Source: Verrucomicrobia bacterium UBA740 (GTDB taxonomy: Bacteria > Verrucomicrobiota > Kiritimatiellia > RFP12 > UBA1067). From it: DNA of 5,759 nt. Each line of letters opens with the position of its first letter. Position 1 is the stretch's first letter. Where the stretch lies: positions 1-5,759 of the forward strand of contig DBKW01000064.1 of the NCBI GenBank assembly GCA_002298665.1, read 5' to 3'. The notes under the pieces were generated by a model. It was not told where the DNA came from. It made no database searches and saw nothing but the letters and a program-made list of their open reading frames with translations. Shown here piece by piece: positions 1 through 5,651 of this stretch. The position numbers and the translations under genes are program-made.

Positions 1-281
1 TTTTGAATGTGTCTTTCAATAATTAATGTACTTGTCTAACATGGTTGTCGTTGTGTTTTGATGTATTTTGAATGTGTCTTTCAATGTCGAACCAGCGGTT
101 CCACTTCACGTTCTGTTGTGTTTTGATGTATTTTGAATGTGTCTTTCAATTGCGGTTGTCGACCATGCCGTCGTCGCCGTGTTGTGTTTTGATGTATTTT
201 GAATGTGTCTTTCAATTGCGTCGGGCAAGATGAACATCCGGCTGTGTTGTGTTTTGATGTATTTTGAATGTGTCTTTCAAT
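1..281 (+). CRISPR. Type II-C CRISPR array (partial, left end outside window)
   Basis: Four full, identical 36-nt repeats lie at 50-85, 115-150, 181-216 and 246-281, and the last 20 nt of another is at 1-20. The repeat begins GTTGTGTTTTGATGTAT and ends GTGTCTTTCAAT. Spacers are at 21-49 (29 nt), 86-114 (29), 151-180 (30) and 217-245 (29); all differ and none visibly matches the rest of the window. Orientation comes from the tracrRNA anti-repeat at 5321-5337, which pairs with the first 17 nt of the plus-strand repeat, so crRNAs read rightwards as spacer followed by the 5' part of the next repeat. The copy at 246-281 is the last one: no repeat-like sequence follows it and a terminator stands 65 nt downstream. 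The 3' half of the repeat can form a 5-bp hairpin (TTGAA/TTCAA). Total array length is unknown. Confidence 0.98.
58..85 (+). promoter_or_regulatory. Possible repeat-internal crRNA promoter (representative copy)
   Basis: Each repeat carries TTGATG (repeat positions 9-14) and TTCAAT (positions 31-36) separated by 16 bp, resembling sigma70 -35 and -10 boxes. The other full copies lie at 123-150, 189-216 and 254-281. In Neisseria meningitidis II-C arrays the repeat end acts as a -10 box and each crRNA starts inside its spacer. The same arrangement here would start RNA about 7 nt into each spacer, leaving a guide of about 22-24 nt. The -10 match is only 4 of 6 and there is no TGn extension, so this is an inference by analogy. 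Confidence 0.35.
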
Positions 282-346
282 ATTGGCGCGGTTTCGCCCT
301 TTATTGACGGGCCCATTCACCGATTTCGGGATGGATATTTTTGCGT
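282..346 (+). other. Array trailer between last repeat and terminator
   Basis: This 65-nt stretch is neither a spacer nor a recognisable repeat: aligned to the repeat unit it shows only scattered matches. It can form two small hairpins, GGCG/CGCC (285-288 with 295-298) and CCGA/TCGG (320-323 with 326-329). It would form the 3' end of the array primary transcript. No gene is seen in it. Confidence 0.5.
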
Positions 347-383
347 AAAGGGAGCCTCTTTTAGAAGGCTCCCTTTCTTTTTT
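347..383 (+). terminator. Intrinsic terminator of the CRISPR array transcript
   Basis: A perfect 10-bp stem, AAAGGGAGCC (347-356) with GGCTCCCTTT (367-376), encloses a 10-nt loop and is followed by CTTTTTT (377-383). The T tract is on the plus strand, so it stops transcription coming from the array. On the minus strand the hairpin is followed only by TTTACGC, a poor U tract, so it is unlikely to be an efficient end for the cas operon. The T tract ends one base before the cas2 stop codon. Confidence 0.9.
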
Positions 384-384
384 G

Positions 385-732
385 TCAAAAAAGTTCGAGC
401 TGGACGGGCGTGGGACGGGGCGGTTGGCGCTTGCGTCCGGTCAAGTGGATCGTATCACCGAATTGCTTGTCCGTCACTTTCAGGATGGAAACAAGTCCCT
501 CCTCGGGGACGAACAGCTTGATCCGTCTGACGTGCACCTGCGCCGCCTCGAGACTGGCGCACGGGCGTATGTAGACCGAGAATTGGTGCATGATGAACCC
601 GTCCTTCAGCAGGTTCTTGCGGAAGTCCGCGGCGTTCTTGCGTTGCCGTTTCGTTTCCACCGGCAAATCGAACATCACATAGAGCCACATGATGGTATAG
701 GCGGAAAGTGCTTTCTGGAAAAGTTCAGGCAT
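385..732 (-). CDS. cas2: CRISPR-associated endonuclease Cas2 (type II-C)
   Basis: This 115-aa protein is the Cas2 subunit that bridges two Cas1 dimers during spacer integration. The family signature is clear: IMWLYVMFDLPVETK (residues 14-28) with the first-strand Asp at D22, the FRKNLLKDGF helix (37-46), FSVYIR (51-56) and the VTDKQFG strand (86-92). The tail ends QLELF, which resembles other II-C Cas2 proteins. The chosen ATG at 732 overlaps the cas1 stop in ATGCCTGA (an 8-nt overlap), so translation is probably coupled to cas1; no good Shine-Dalgarno is visible. A later ATG at 690 (M15) would remove the short N-terminal extension and also lacks a ribosome site, so the longer form is preferred. 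The stop TGA lies next to the array terminator. Confidence 0.96.
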   Translation of the reverse strand: MPELFQKALSAYTIMWLYVMFDLPVETKRQRKNAADFRKNLLKDGFIMHQFSVYIRPCASLEAAQVHVRRIKLFVPEEGLVSILKVTDKQFGDTIHLTGRKRQPPRPTPVQLELF

Positions 733-1621
733 CCAGTTGCGGCAAAACGAGTTTGTCGGCCTTCCCGAGGTAATACCGTGCGAGGGACGCGGTCGTGTAA
801 GAGAGCGCCACCATCAGCGGACGCCGCAAGCCTTCCAGCGTCACGTCGCTCGTCAGCATCTGCAGCAGCCGGATTTTGCCCTCCTTGGAAAGTTCCTTCG
901 CGGGCACATCGAACGGCCGCACGCCGCCCAGCACATAGCGGTCCACGAACGGGCGATAGGGTTCCATCATGTCGTCCGCCAGACAGAAGGCATTGTACCG
1001 GTTGTGGTGATGGATGCCCTTCAGGCAGGAAAGGCCGGAGCCGGCCAAGGCGCGCGCCACGGCGGCCCGCAAAATCGCATAGCCGTAGTTGAGCGGACCG
1101 TTGGGCCAAGGTCCCTCGGGGTCGCGTGTGACGCCGGGGGGCATGAGGCTTTGGAAATAGAGTCGCGCGGCCTGCGCCTCGCAGTTCGCCTCGTCGCGGT
1201 TCTTGACGGCGTCCGCGAGTGTCTCGAGCCGGCCCGCGGCGGACTTCCCCATGAAGGCGAGGAAGGCCGCCTGGTTGAGGATCTTGCACCGGACGATCTG
1301 GCGCCAGAGCCGTCCGTTGACGGCTTCCGTGGCCGCCATTTGGGCGGCGACGGTTTCCTGCGCCGTCGTATGCGCGGCGTAGGGTTGCATCGCGGCGATG
1401 GGCATGTGCGCCCCGTCGCACACGATGACGGCGACGTTCGCCGCGGCGAGCTTCGCAAGACACGTCGCGGTGATCACGAGCTGCGGATGCTCGATCAGCA
1501 CGAAGCCCACATCTTCCATAGGGAATGTGCGACGCACATTCCCCTCCCCTTCGTAGACCAGCTGGTCGAGCCGGAAGGATAACCTCCCGGGCGAACCGAA
1601 GCCAAGCGTGCGCGCAATCAT
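725..1621 (-). CDS. cas1: CRISPR-associated integrase/endonuclease Cas1 (type II)
   Basis: Cas1 is the metal-dependent integrase that, with Cas2, inserts new spacers into the array. Numbered from the ATG at 1621 the protein has 298 aa. The N-terminal beta domain includes LVYEGEGN and VGFVLIEHPQL; the C-terminal helical domain holds the catalytic set: E148 in NCEAQAARLYF, the histidine motif GIHHHNRYNAF (H204 or the next His), and E220 in LADDMMEPYRP. The length and the LADDMMEP motif fit type II Cas1. An upstream in-frame GTG at 1627 would add two residues, but it lies inside the Shine-Dalgarno AAGGAGGTG, so the ATG 4 nt after that motif is the better start. The gene begins 25 nt after the cas9 stop and overlaps cas2 by 8 nt. 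The family is certain. Confidence 0.97.
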   Translation of the reverse strand: MIARTLGFGSPGRLSFRLDQLVYEGEGNVRRTFPMEDVGFVLIEHPQLVITATCLAKLAAANVAVIVCDGAHMPIAAMQPYAAHTTAQETVAAQMAATEAVNGRLWRQIVRCKILNQAAFLAFMGKSAAGRLETLADAVKNRDEANCEAQAARLYFQSLMPPGVTRDPEGPWPNGPLNYGYAILRAAVARALAGSGLSCLKGIHHHNRYNAFCLADDMMEPYRPFVDRYVLGGVRPFDVPAKELSKEGKIRLLQMLTSDVTLEGLRRPLMVALSYTTASLARYYLGKADKLVLPQLDA

Positions 1622-1624
1622 GCG

Positions 1625-1633
1625 CACCTCCTT
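1625..1633 (-). promoter_or_regulatory. Very strong cas1 ribosome binding site
   Basis: On the minus strand AAGGAGGTG is a nine-base match to the anti-Shine-Dalgarno, with the cas1 ATG four bases further on. It decides the start: the GTG included in the motif is unlikely to be used. It sits in the 25-nt gap after the cas9 stop, so cas1 can be initiated independently of cas9 translation. Confidence 0.85.
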
Positions 1634-1646
1634 TCTCGATTTGGTG

Positions 1647-4600
1647 TTACAGGAACCGGATCGTGCCGTCCAGCATCATCTTGAAATGGATGCCCTCGAA
1701 CATCATCTGCTTCAAGTAGGTGCCAGAACTGACACGGAGCAATTCGTGCGGATGCTTAAGATCGATCTTGGATTCGCCCGTAGGACTTTTCTTCATCTCA
1801 CCAGGTGCGAGATGATTATTCGCTTCCTTTATATCGGCACTAAGCTGCGTACTCGCGCGTGCTTCCGTATGCAGACACAGGGTCAAACGTCCGCTCCCCT
1901 CGATATTCCTTACCTTGTAGAGCCTTTTGGCGAGTTCCGACGGCGGCAGATTGTGCAACTCTTCCGCATTCCCCGTCGCATGGGTTAGCGCCAGCGAGCC
2001 GGGGTAGACGAACCCGATGAAGCCCGGGCGTTTGTCGAGCGTCTTATAGCCTGTCTTCTTGTGGTTCTGCGCCCACTCGAGGGAATTGTCCGGCACAACC
2101 GAAAGTTTGCCGTCATTATCATAGACGCCCATACGGAAGTTTGATCTTTCCGCTACGGTAACATAATAAAACGTTTTATAATCATGACGCGAGGACATCG
2201 CATGCACACGCAACCGCTGCGGATTCTTCACGTCTCCTTTAATGACACGCACTTTGTTGACCGGCACGCCGGACGGCATCTTGATCATCCCGGGTTCCAC
2301 GTTCGTTTCGTTTTGGCTCTTCAACGCCGCCAGTTGCTCCTTGACCAAATCGCGGACGGCAGGATCGACAATGTCTTTGGCCGTCTTCAGCGCCGCTTTG
2401 AGCGAACCAATCAGCGACTTGCGGACCACATAGGACTTCTTGTCCTCGCCAGGCTTTTGAATGCACCCGTAGAATGTCTCCTTGTGAAGCGGTCCGCGCA
2501 CGGTGTCGCCCTTGGCATGGACGTACTTGACGATCCGGCCAGGGTGCTTCTGGTCGGGATGGGGTTTCGCGAGCACGGTCTGCTTCGAGCTCTGCTTGAG
2601 CGTCGTGCGGCGCAAGACATGCTTGACGAGGATCGTCTCCGCGGCGGTGCGGACATCGTCCGCGAATCCGTCCCAGGGCGCCGGGCACACATCGCATTCG
2701 CGCTTTGGCGCATGCGCGTCGTCCTTCAGCGCGGTGCAGATCGCGTTGAAGCGCGCGCGCGTCAACGCGGCAATGACCATCGCGTCCTTGGCGTGGTGCA
2801 TGTGGTTCGTGCGGTCTTTCGCCTCGTCCGCGGGCTGCAGGCCCCAGGCCTTGCGGGCGAAGGCGGTGGCCGCACCGTTCACCATCAGGACACGCGGATA
2901 GACCGTCTCGAGGAGCGCTTTCGCGTGCTTCGTCATGATGCCGGTATCCACCAGCTGCCGGTTCTTGAACTTGCTCAGCCCTTCCCGGGGATCGGTCAAT
3001 TTGACCGCCGTAATCTCGAACCGGCGCAACTTGTCGCGCCAGTAGTCGAGTTCGAATTTGACGGCCAGCGCCTTGGCGCGCGCCTCGGGATTGCCCTTGC
3101 TTTTGGCCTTCTGGGACAGGAAATCCTTCTCGAGCCGGCTTGCATTCTCGCGCCACGGGCGCAGACGCGTTTCGATCTCGGCGCAGTTCGGGCACTCCTG
3201 CGGAATACGCCCTTTCTTGACGTCGCGGTTGTACCGCGCCTCGCAGATCGTCTTGTTGGCGAGCGAATCGTCCCCCGATTTGGAACGCGGAATCGTGTGC
3301 TCGACGTCAAACGCGTTGCCGCCCAGAAGTTCTTCAATACCGATGCTTTTCCCCGTATAGAGACATTTTCCGTCCTGTTCCCGCCAGAGCAGGCAGCGCT
3401 CGATAGCGTCTTCCGTAACCTTGCACCCGTGCTCTTCTATCGTCTTGCGCGCCTCTTCGCGGGCTTCCTGGCGTTTCTTCTGCCAGAGTTGCCAGGCCAC
3501 GCGCGTGGCGTAGTTGTTCACGCTGCGCGCCATTTCCACGTGAATCGCGGTGTCTTCGTCTATCGTGCCATGGTCGTGCAGATAGTTGACGAGGCGGCGC
3601 AATGTCGTCAGCGCGCGCTGCACGAGCGGATTGCGCAGCATGCCGAGCTGCACGGCCGGAATGCGTCCTTCCTTTTCCGTTTTGTAGGGGCTGTCCCGCA
3701 GAACATACAGCTGCTTGAACTGGTCCTCCGTCACGCCCCAGTGGGTCAGAAGATAGTCCTGGAACACATCCAGAAACGGGACGACCTTTTCGCCCGTCGA
3801 ATAAGCCGCCTCGCGCGCCTCCTTCTGGCGGTGCCGAATCTCCAGCAGATTGCGGCAAATCTCGTCTTCATGCGAGTCGAAGTCGGCGATGAAGTCGGGG
3901 AGTTTCGCGAGCAGGGTCGCATCATACAGCTGATAGCCTTTGCGCAAGAACGGCACAATGCGCTTGATCGCCTTCAGGGAGTATTGGGCGGTCGCCTCCG
4001 AGGGACGTATGCTCGCGAGCAATTTTGCCGCGGCGTCGTCCAGCGCGGGATAGTGCTTCTTGAGCCACCCGATCAGCCGGTCGACATCTTCGTAGAACAT
4101 CAATGCGTTGACGACCTGCTGCTCATCGTAGGGGATGGAGCCGAAGTACTTGCGCAGGCGGTACCCTACAGAGCGGCTCGGGAGTGTTTCCGCGTCTTTG
4201 TAGTGGTGGAAGTGCCAGCCCTCCGGCTTGTTCCAGCCATAGTCCTTAAACCGATCGTCTTTCTTGAAGAAATCCGTTATCCGCTTGAACTTGAATGTGG
4301 TTTTGCCATAGTCGAACGCCCCGGCCACGCGGGCACGGTCTTCGGGTGTGAGCGGCATTTCCTCGCCCGTGGGGGATTCGAACTTCAAGTTGTTGACAAA
4401 CGCCCACATGCGAAATTCCTCGAAGAGCGGGTGCCCCGCGAATGTCCGCGGCGACTGGGGTTCCAAGGGGCACATTCCGACCAAATGCCGCTGCGAGCGG
4501 AGCGGACGCTGCATGAAGAGCGCCGAATAGAGGTCTTTCCGCAGCGTGCTGCCGGATGGAATGCCTTGGCAGTCCATAATGACGGCAAATTCCTTTTCGT

Positions 4601-5273
4601 AGTGTTCGACGCGGTGGGTGTAATGTTTGCGCACGCGTCGCTTCTCGGGCGAATTGCGGTCCTCCTCAAGCAGGCGGAAGAAATACTGGCCGAGCGTCTT
4701 CGCGCCGGATTTCTCGATGGCGGCGGACAGTTCGGCGATGCCGCTTTCCACGACGCCTTGCGCCTTCTCCATGAGTTTCTTGTTCTCGTCCTCGTCGCCC
4801 GTGTCGGGCGGCGCTTCCTTGCGGGAACTTTTGAATCCGCGGCGCTGGGCGATATGATAGAGGGCGCGGCCAAGCGTCTCGAGGGGGACTTTCACTTCCG
4901 CGGCGCGGGCACGGTCGCAATAGGGATTGGAAGTGTCAGTCGCCTTGAGCCAGCCCAGAAAAGCCTTGTTCGCGAGCGGGTAGATTCCTTTCGTCTTCCA
5001 GGCGTCGAGTTCGGCCAGCGTCAGCGGGCACATCTTCTCGCGGATGAGGATTCCCAGCAATTTCCATTTGCGCGCCTTGCGGCGGAACTTCAGGCGCCGC
5101 GCCATGCGATATTTGCGCCGCGTCGCGGCCGGGGTTTCCGTCGGTTTATTATCAATTCCAATGCACTCCGGGAAGATCACGACGCCCTGCGCGGAAACCT
5201 GCTTCAGCGTTTCGTCCAACACCGCCCAGCCCAGAGAGTTGGATCCCAAGTCGATTCCTAATGTTTTATTCAT
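1647..5273 (-). CDS. cas9: Type II-C CRISPR RNA-guided endonuclease Cas9
   Basis: Cas9 is the RNA-guided nuclease that cuts both strands of target DNA. All catalytic motifs are present over 1208 aa: RuvC-I GIDLGSNSLGW with D8; the Arg-rich bridge helix (about 52-73); AQRRGFKSS (142-150); a REC lobe to about 555; RuvC-II IHVEMARS with E580; HNH FDVEHTIPRSKSGDDSLANK with H659 and N673; RuvC-III NHMHHAKDA with H827 and D830; and the WED segment GDTVRGPLHKETFYG (922-936) before the PAM-interacting region. KNRQLVDTGIM and FARKAWGLQ are II-C-like. It is longer than the Neisseria (1082 aa) and Campylobacter (984 aa) proteins. CxxC pairs occur at C694/C697, next to HNH, and C860/C863, in RuvC-III. 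The ATG at 5273 is preceded by AGAGGGA at 7 nt; the nearby ATG at 5278 meets a stop at once. No frameshift or lost catalytic residue is seen, so it should be active. It is first in the operon. Confidence 0.99.
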   Translation of the reverse strand: MNKTLGIDLGSNSLGWAVLDETLKQVSAQGVVIFPECIGIDNKPTETPAATRRKYRMARRLKFRRKARKWKLLGILIREKMCPLTLAELDAWKTKGIYPLANKAFLGWLKATDTSNPYCDRARAAEVKVPLETLGRALYHIAQRRGFKSSRKEAPPDTGDEDENKKLMEKAQGVVESGIAELSAAIEKSGAKTLGQYFFRLLEEDRNSPEKRRVRKHYTHRVEHYEKEFAVIMDCQGIPSGSTLRKDLYSALFMQRPLRSQRHLVGMCPLEPQSPRTFAGHPLFEEFRMWAFVNNLKFESPTGEEMPLTPEDRARVAGAFDYGKTTFKFKRITDFFKKDDRFKDYGWNKPEGWHFHHYKDAETLPSRSVGYRLRKYFGSIPYDEQQVVNALMFYEDVDRLIGWLKKHYPALDDAAAKLLASIRPSEATAQYSLKAIKRIVPFLRKGYQLYDATLLAKLPDFIADFDSHEDEICRNLLEIRHRQKEAREAAYSTGEKVVPFLDVFQDYLLTHWGVTEDQFKQLYVLRDSPYKTEKEGRIPAVQLGMLRNPLVQRALTTLRRLVNYLHDHGTIDEDTAIHVEMARSVNNYATRVAWQLWQKKRQEAREEARKTIEEHGCKVTEDAIERCLLWREQDGKCLYTGKSIGIEELLGGNAFDVEHTIPRSKSGDDSLANKTICEARYNRDVKKGRIPQECPNCAEIETRLRPWRENASRLEKDFLSQKAKSKGNPEARAKALAVKFELDYWRDKLRRFEITAVKLTDPREGLSKFKNRQLVDTGIMTKHAKALLETVYPRVLMVNGAATAFARKAWGLQPADEAKDRTNHMHHAKDAMVIAALTRARFNAICTALKDDAHAPKRECDVCPAPWDGFADDVRTAAETILVKHVLRRTTLKQSSKQTVLAKPHPDQKHPGRIVKYVHAKGDTVRGPLHKETFYGCIQKPGEDKKSYVVRKSLIGSLKAALKTAKDIVDPAVRDLVKEQLAALKSQNETNVEPGMIKMPSGVPVNKVRVIKGDVKNPQRLRVHAMSSRHDYKTFYYVTVAERSNFRMGVYDNDGKLSVVPDNSLEWAQNHKKTGYKTLDKRPGFIGFVYPGSLALTHATGNAEELHNLPPSELAKRLYKVRNIEGSGRLTLCLHTEARASTQLSADIKEANNHLAPGEMKKSPTGESKIDLKHPHELLRVSSGTYLKQMMFEGIHFKMMLDGTIRFL

Positions 5274-5280
5274 TTCATTT

Positions 5281-5287
5281 TCCCTCT
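5281..5287 (-). promoter_or_regulatory. cas9 ribosome binding site
   Basis: AGAGGGA on the minus strand lies seven bases before the cas9 ATG. It is a moderate Shine-Dalgarno, clearly weaker than the cas1 one. Its last base overlaps the first base of the -35 box of the plus-strand tracrRNA promoter. Confidence 0.65.
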
Positions 5288-5314
5288 TGTATTCTTCTGA
5301 AAATATGTTATACT
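5287..5314 (+). promoter_or_regulatory. tracrRNA promoter (sigma70-like, extended -10)
   Basis: The -10 TATACT (5309-5314) is preceded by TGT, giving the extended form TGnTATACT. A -35-like TTGTAT (5287-5292) lies 16 bp upstream. Start of transcription is expected near 5321, exactly where complementarity to the CRISPR repeat begins, which supports the assignment. The whole promoter lies between the cas9 start codon and the tracrRNA. Confidence 0.75.
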
Positions 5315-5339
5315 ATACTCATACATCTTAACACAACAA
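5312..5339 (-). promoter_or_regulatory. Possible proximal cas9 promoter overlapping the tracrRNA promoter
   Basis: On the minus strand TTGTTG (5339-5334) and TATAGT (5317-5312) are 16 bp apart. The -10 shares three bases with the tracrRNA -10 because TATACTATA is nearly palindromic. It would give a short cas9 leader of about 30 nt. The boxes are poorer than those at 5433-5461, so this may be only a secondary start. Confidence 0.3.
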
Positions 5340-5397
5340 GGCTATATGCCGAAGTCGTTGTAAGACTGCGGGCCCCTTCTTGGGGTCCATTTTTTTT
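5321..5397 (+). ncRNA. tracrRNA (trans-activating CRISPR RNA), about 77 nt
   Basis: The anti-repeat ATACATCTTAACACAAC (5321-5337) pairs with repeat positions 1-17 as 8 bp (AACACAAC with GTTGTGTT), a 2x2 UU/UU internal loop, then 7 bp (ATACATC with GATGTAT). It is followed by AA and a nexus-like hairpin GGC-TATAT-GCC (5340-5350), a second hairpin AGTC/GACT (5353-5356 with 5364-5367), and a terminator hairpin with eight Ts. Promoter, anti-repeat, two stems and terminator in order make this a confident call, though the 5' end is predicted. The RNA is compact: about 107 nt is usual for Neisseria meningitidis. It lies upstream of cas9 and points away from it. It guides crRNA maturation and is bound by Cas9. 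Confidence 0.92.
5370..5397 (+). terminator. tracrRNA intrinsic terminator
   Basis: GGGCCCC (5370-5376) pairs with GGGGTCC (5382-5388) through a TTCTT loop, with one G-U wobble, and is followed by A and eight Ts (5390-5397). The hairpin probably also serves as the 3' stem of the mature tracrRNA. On the minus strand it has no T tract, so leftward transcription towards cas9 should pass. Confidence 0.9.
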
Positions 5398-5432
5398 ACC
5401 ATTTGCCAGACTGCTCACGCACATACATCTGC

Positions 5433-5461
5433 ATTATAGCATTTCCTCACCTTATTGTCAT
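5433..5461 (-). promoter_or_regulatory. Strong sigma70-like promoter, probably the main cas operon promoter
   Basis: On the minus strand ATGACA (5461-5456) is followed after exactly 17 bp by a perfect TATAAT (5438-5433) with an extended -10 TGC just before it. This is the best promoter match in the window. Transcription would start near 5426 and run left; the first gene met is cas9, so the leader is about 153 nt and antisense to the whole tracrRNA. Use of this promoter is inferred from sequence only. Confidence 0.65.
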
Positions 5462-5554
5462 CTGCAAATTCAGCCGATCCTTTGATCGAAAATACCCGGG
5501 TGGCAAAGGCTGGGGGGAGGATCGGGACAGGTAGGACAAGTAGGACGCGACCCA

Positions 5555-5582
5555 TTCTACATATTCAACATTTTCTACACGG
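5555..5582. repeat. CTACAT-type degenerate repeat, copy 1
   Basis: This 28-nt unit starts TTCTACAT and ends CTACACGG. It matches copy 2 at 5652-5679 in 23 of 28 positions. Internally it is itself made of imperfect short CTACAY/CAACAT units. Confidence 0.6.
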
Positions 5583-5594
5583 CCGATACCGTGC

Positions 5595-5616
5595 GGGCGG
5601 CAGGGGACTGCCGCCC
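5595..5616. repeat. GC-rich perfect hairpin between the CTACAT repeats
   Basis: GGGCGGCAG (5595-5603) and CTGCCGCCC (5608-5616) form a perfect 9-bp stem around a GGGA loop. There is no T tract on either side, so it is not a standard terminator. Its position between two direct repeats suggests an intergenic palindromic repeat, possibly of REP or small mobile type; the family is not known to me. Confidence 0.55.
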
Positions 5617-5651
5617 CTACCGTTGGACGACCCACGGCCACCAAGCCGCCC

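Noticed and set aside
81..320. Minus-strand frame of 79 codons across the array
   Set aside because: The translation is a periodic peptide (KDTFKIHQNT repeated) produced by the CRISPR repeats themselves.
311..346. Degenerate final CRISPR repeat after a fifth spacer
   Set aside because: Placed at the right distance it matches the repeat at only a few scattered positions; the resemblance of GATGGATATTTTTG to the repeat core is too weak.
737..1582. Plus-strand open frame opposite cas1
   Set aside because: It overlaps cas1 entirely, whose motifs and strong ribosome site are clear; no family features appear in the plus-strand translation.
1625..1627. GTG start for cas1 at 1627
   Set aside because: The codon lies within the Shine-Dalgarno AAGGAGGTG; the ATG at 1621 has proper spacing.
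2184..5261. Very long plus-strand open frame (1025 codons) opposite cas9
   Set aside because: It mirrors cas9 in a GC3-rich gene that rarely uses TTA, CTA or TCA codons, so few stops fall on the other strand. It has no recognisable motif, and the frame is interrupted by stops in the AT-richer cas9 tail. It is a shadow, not a gene.
385..5273. csn2, cas4 or another accessory gene hidden in the locus
   Set aside because: The three cas genes fill the operon with only a 25-nt gap and an 8-nt overlap; no room remains and no extra motif is seen.
5447..5644. Minus-strand frame of 65 codons upstream of cas9
   Set aside because: It lies in repeat-rich non-coding sequence, lacks a ribosome site, shows no known motif and overlaps the predicted promoter.
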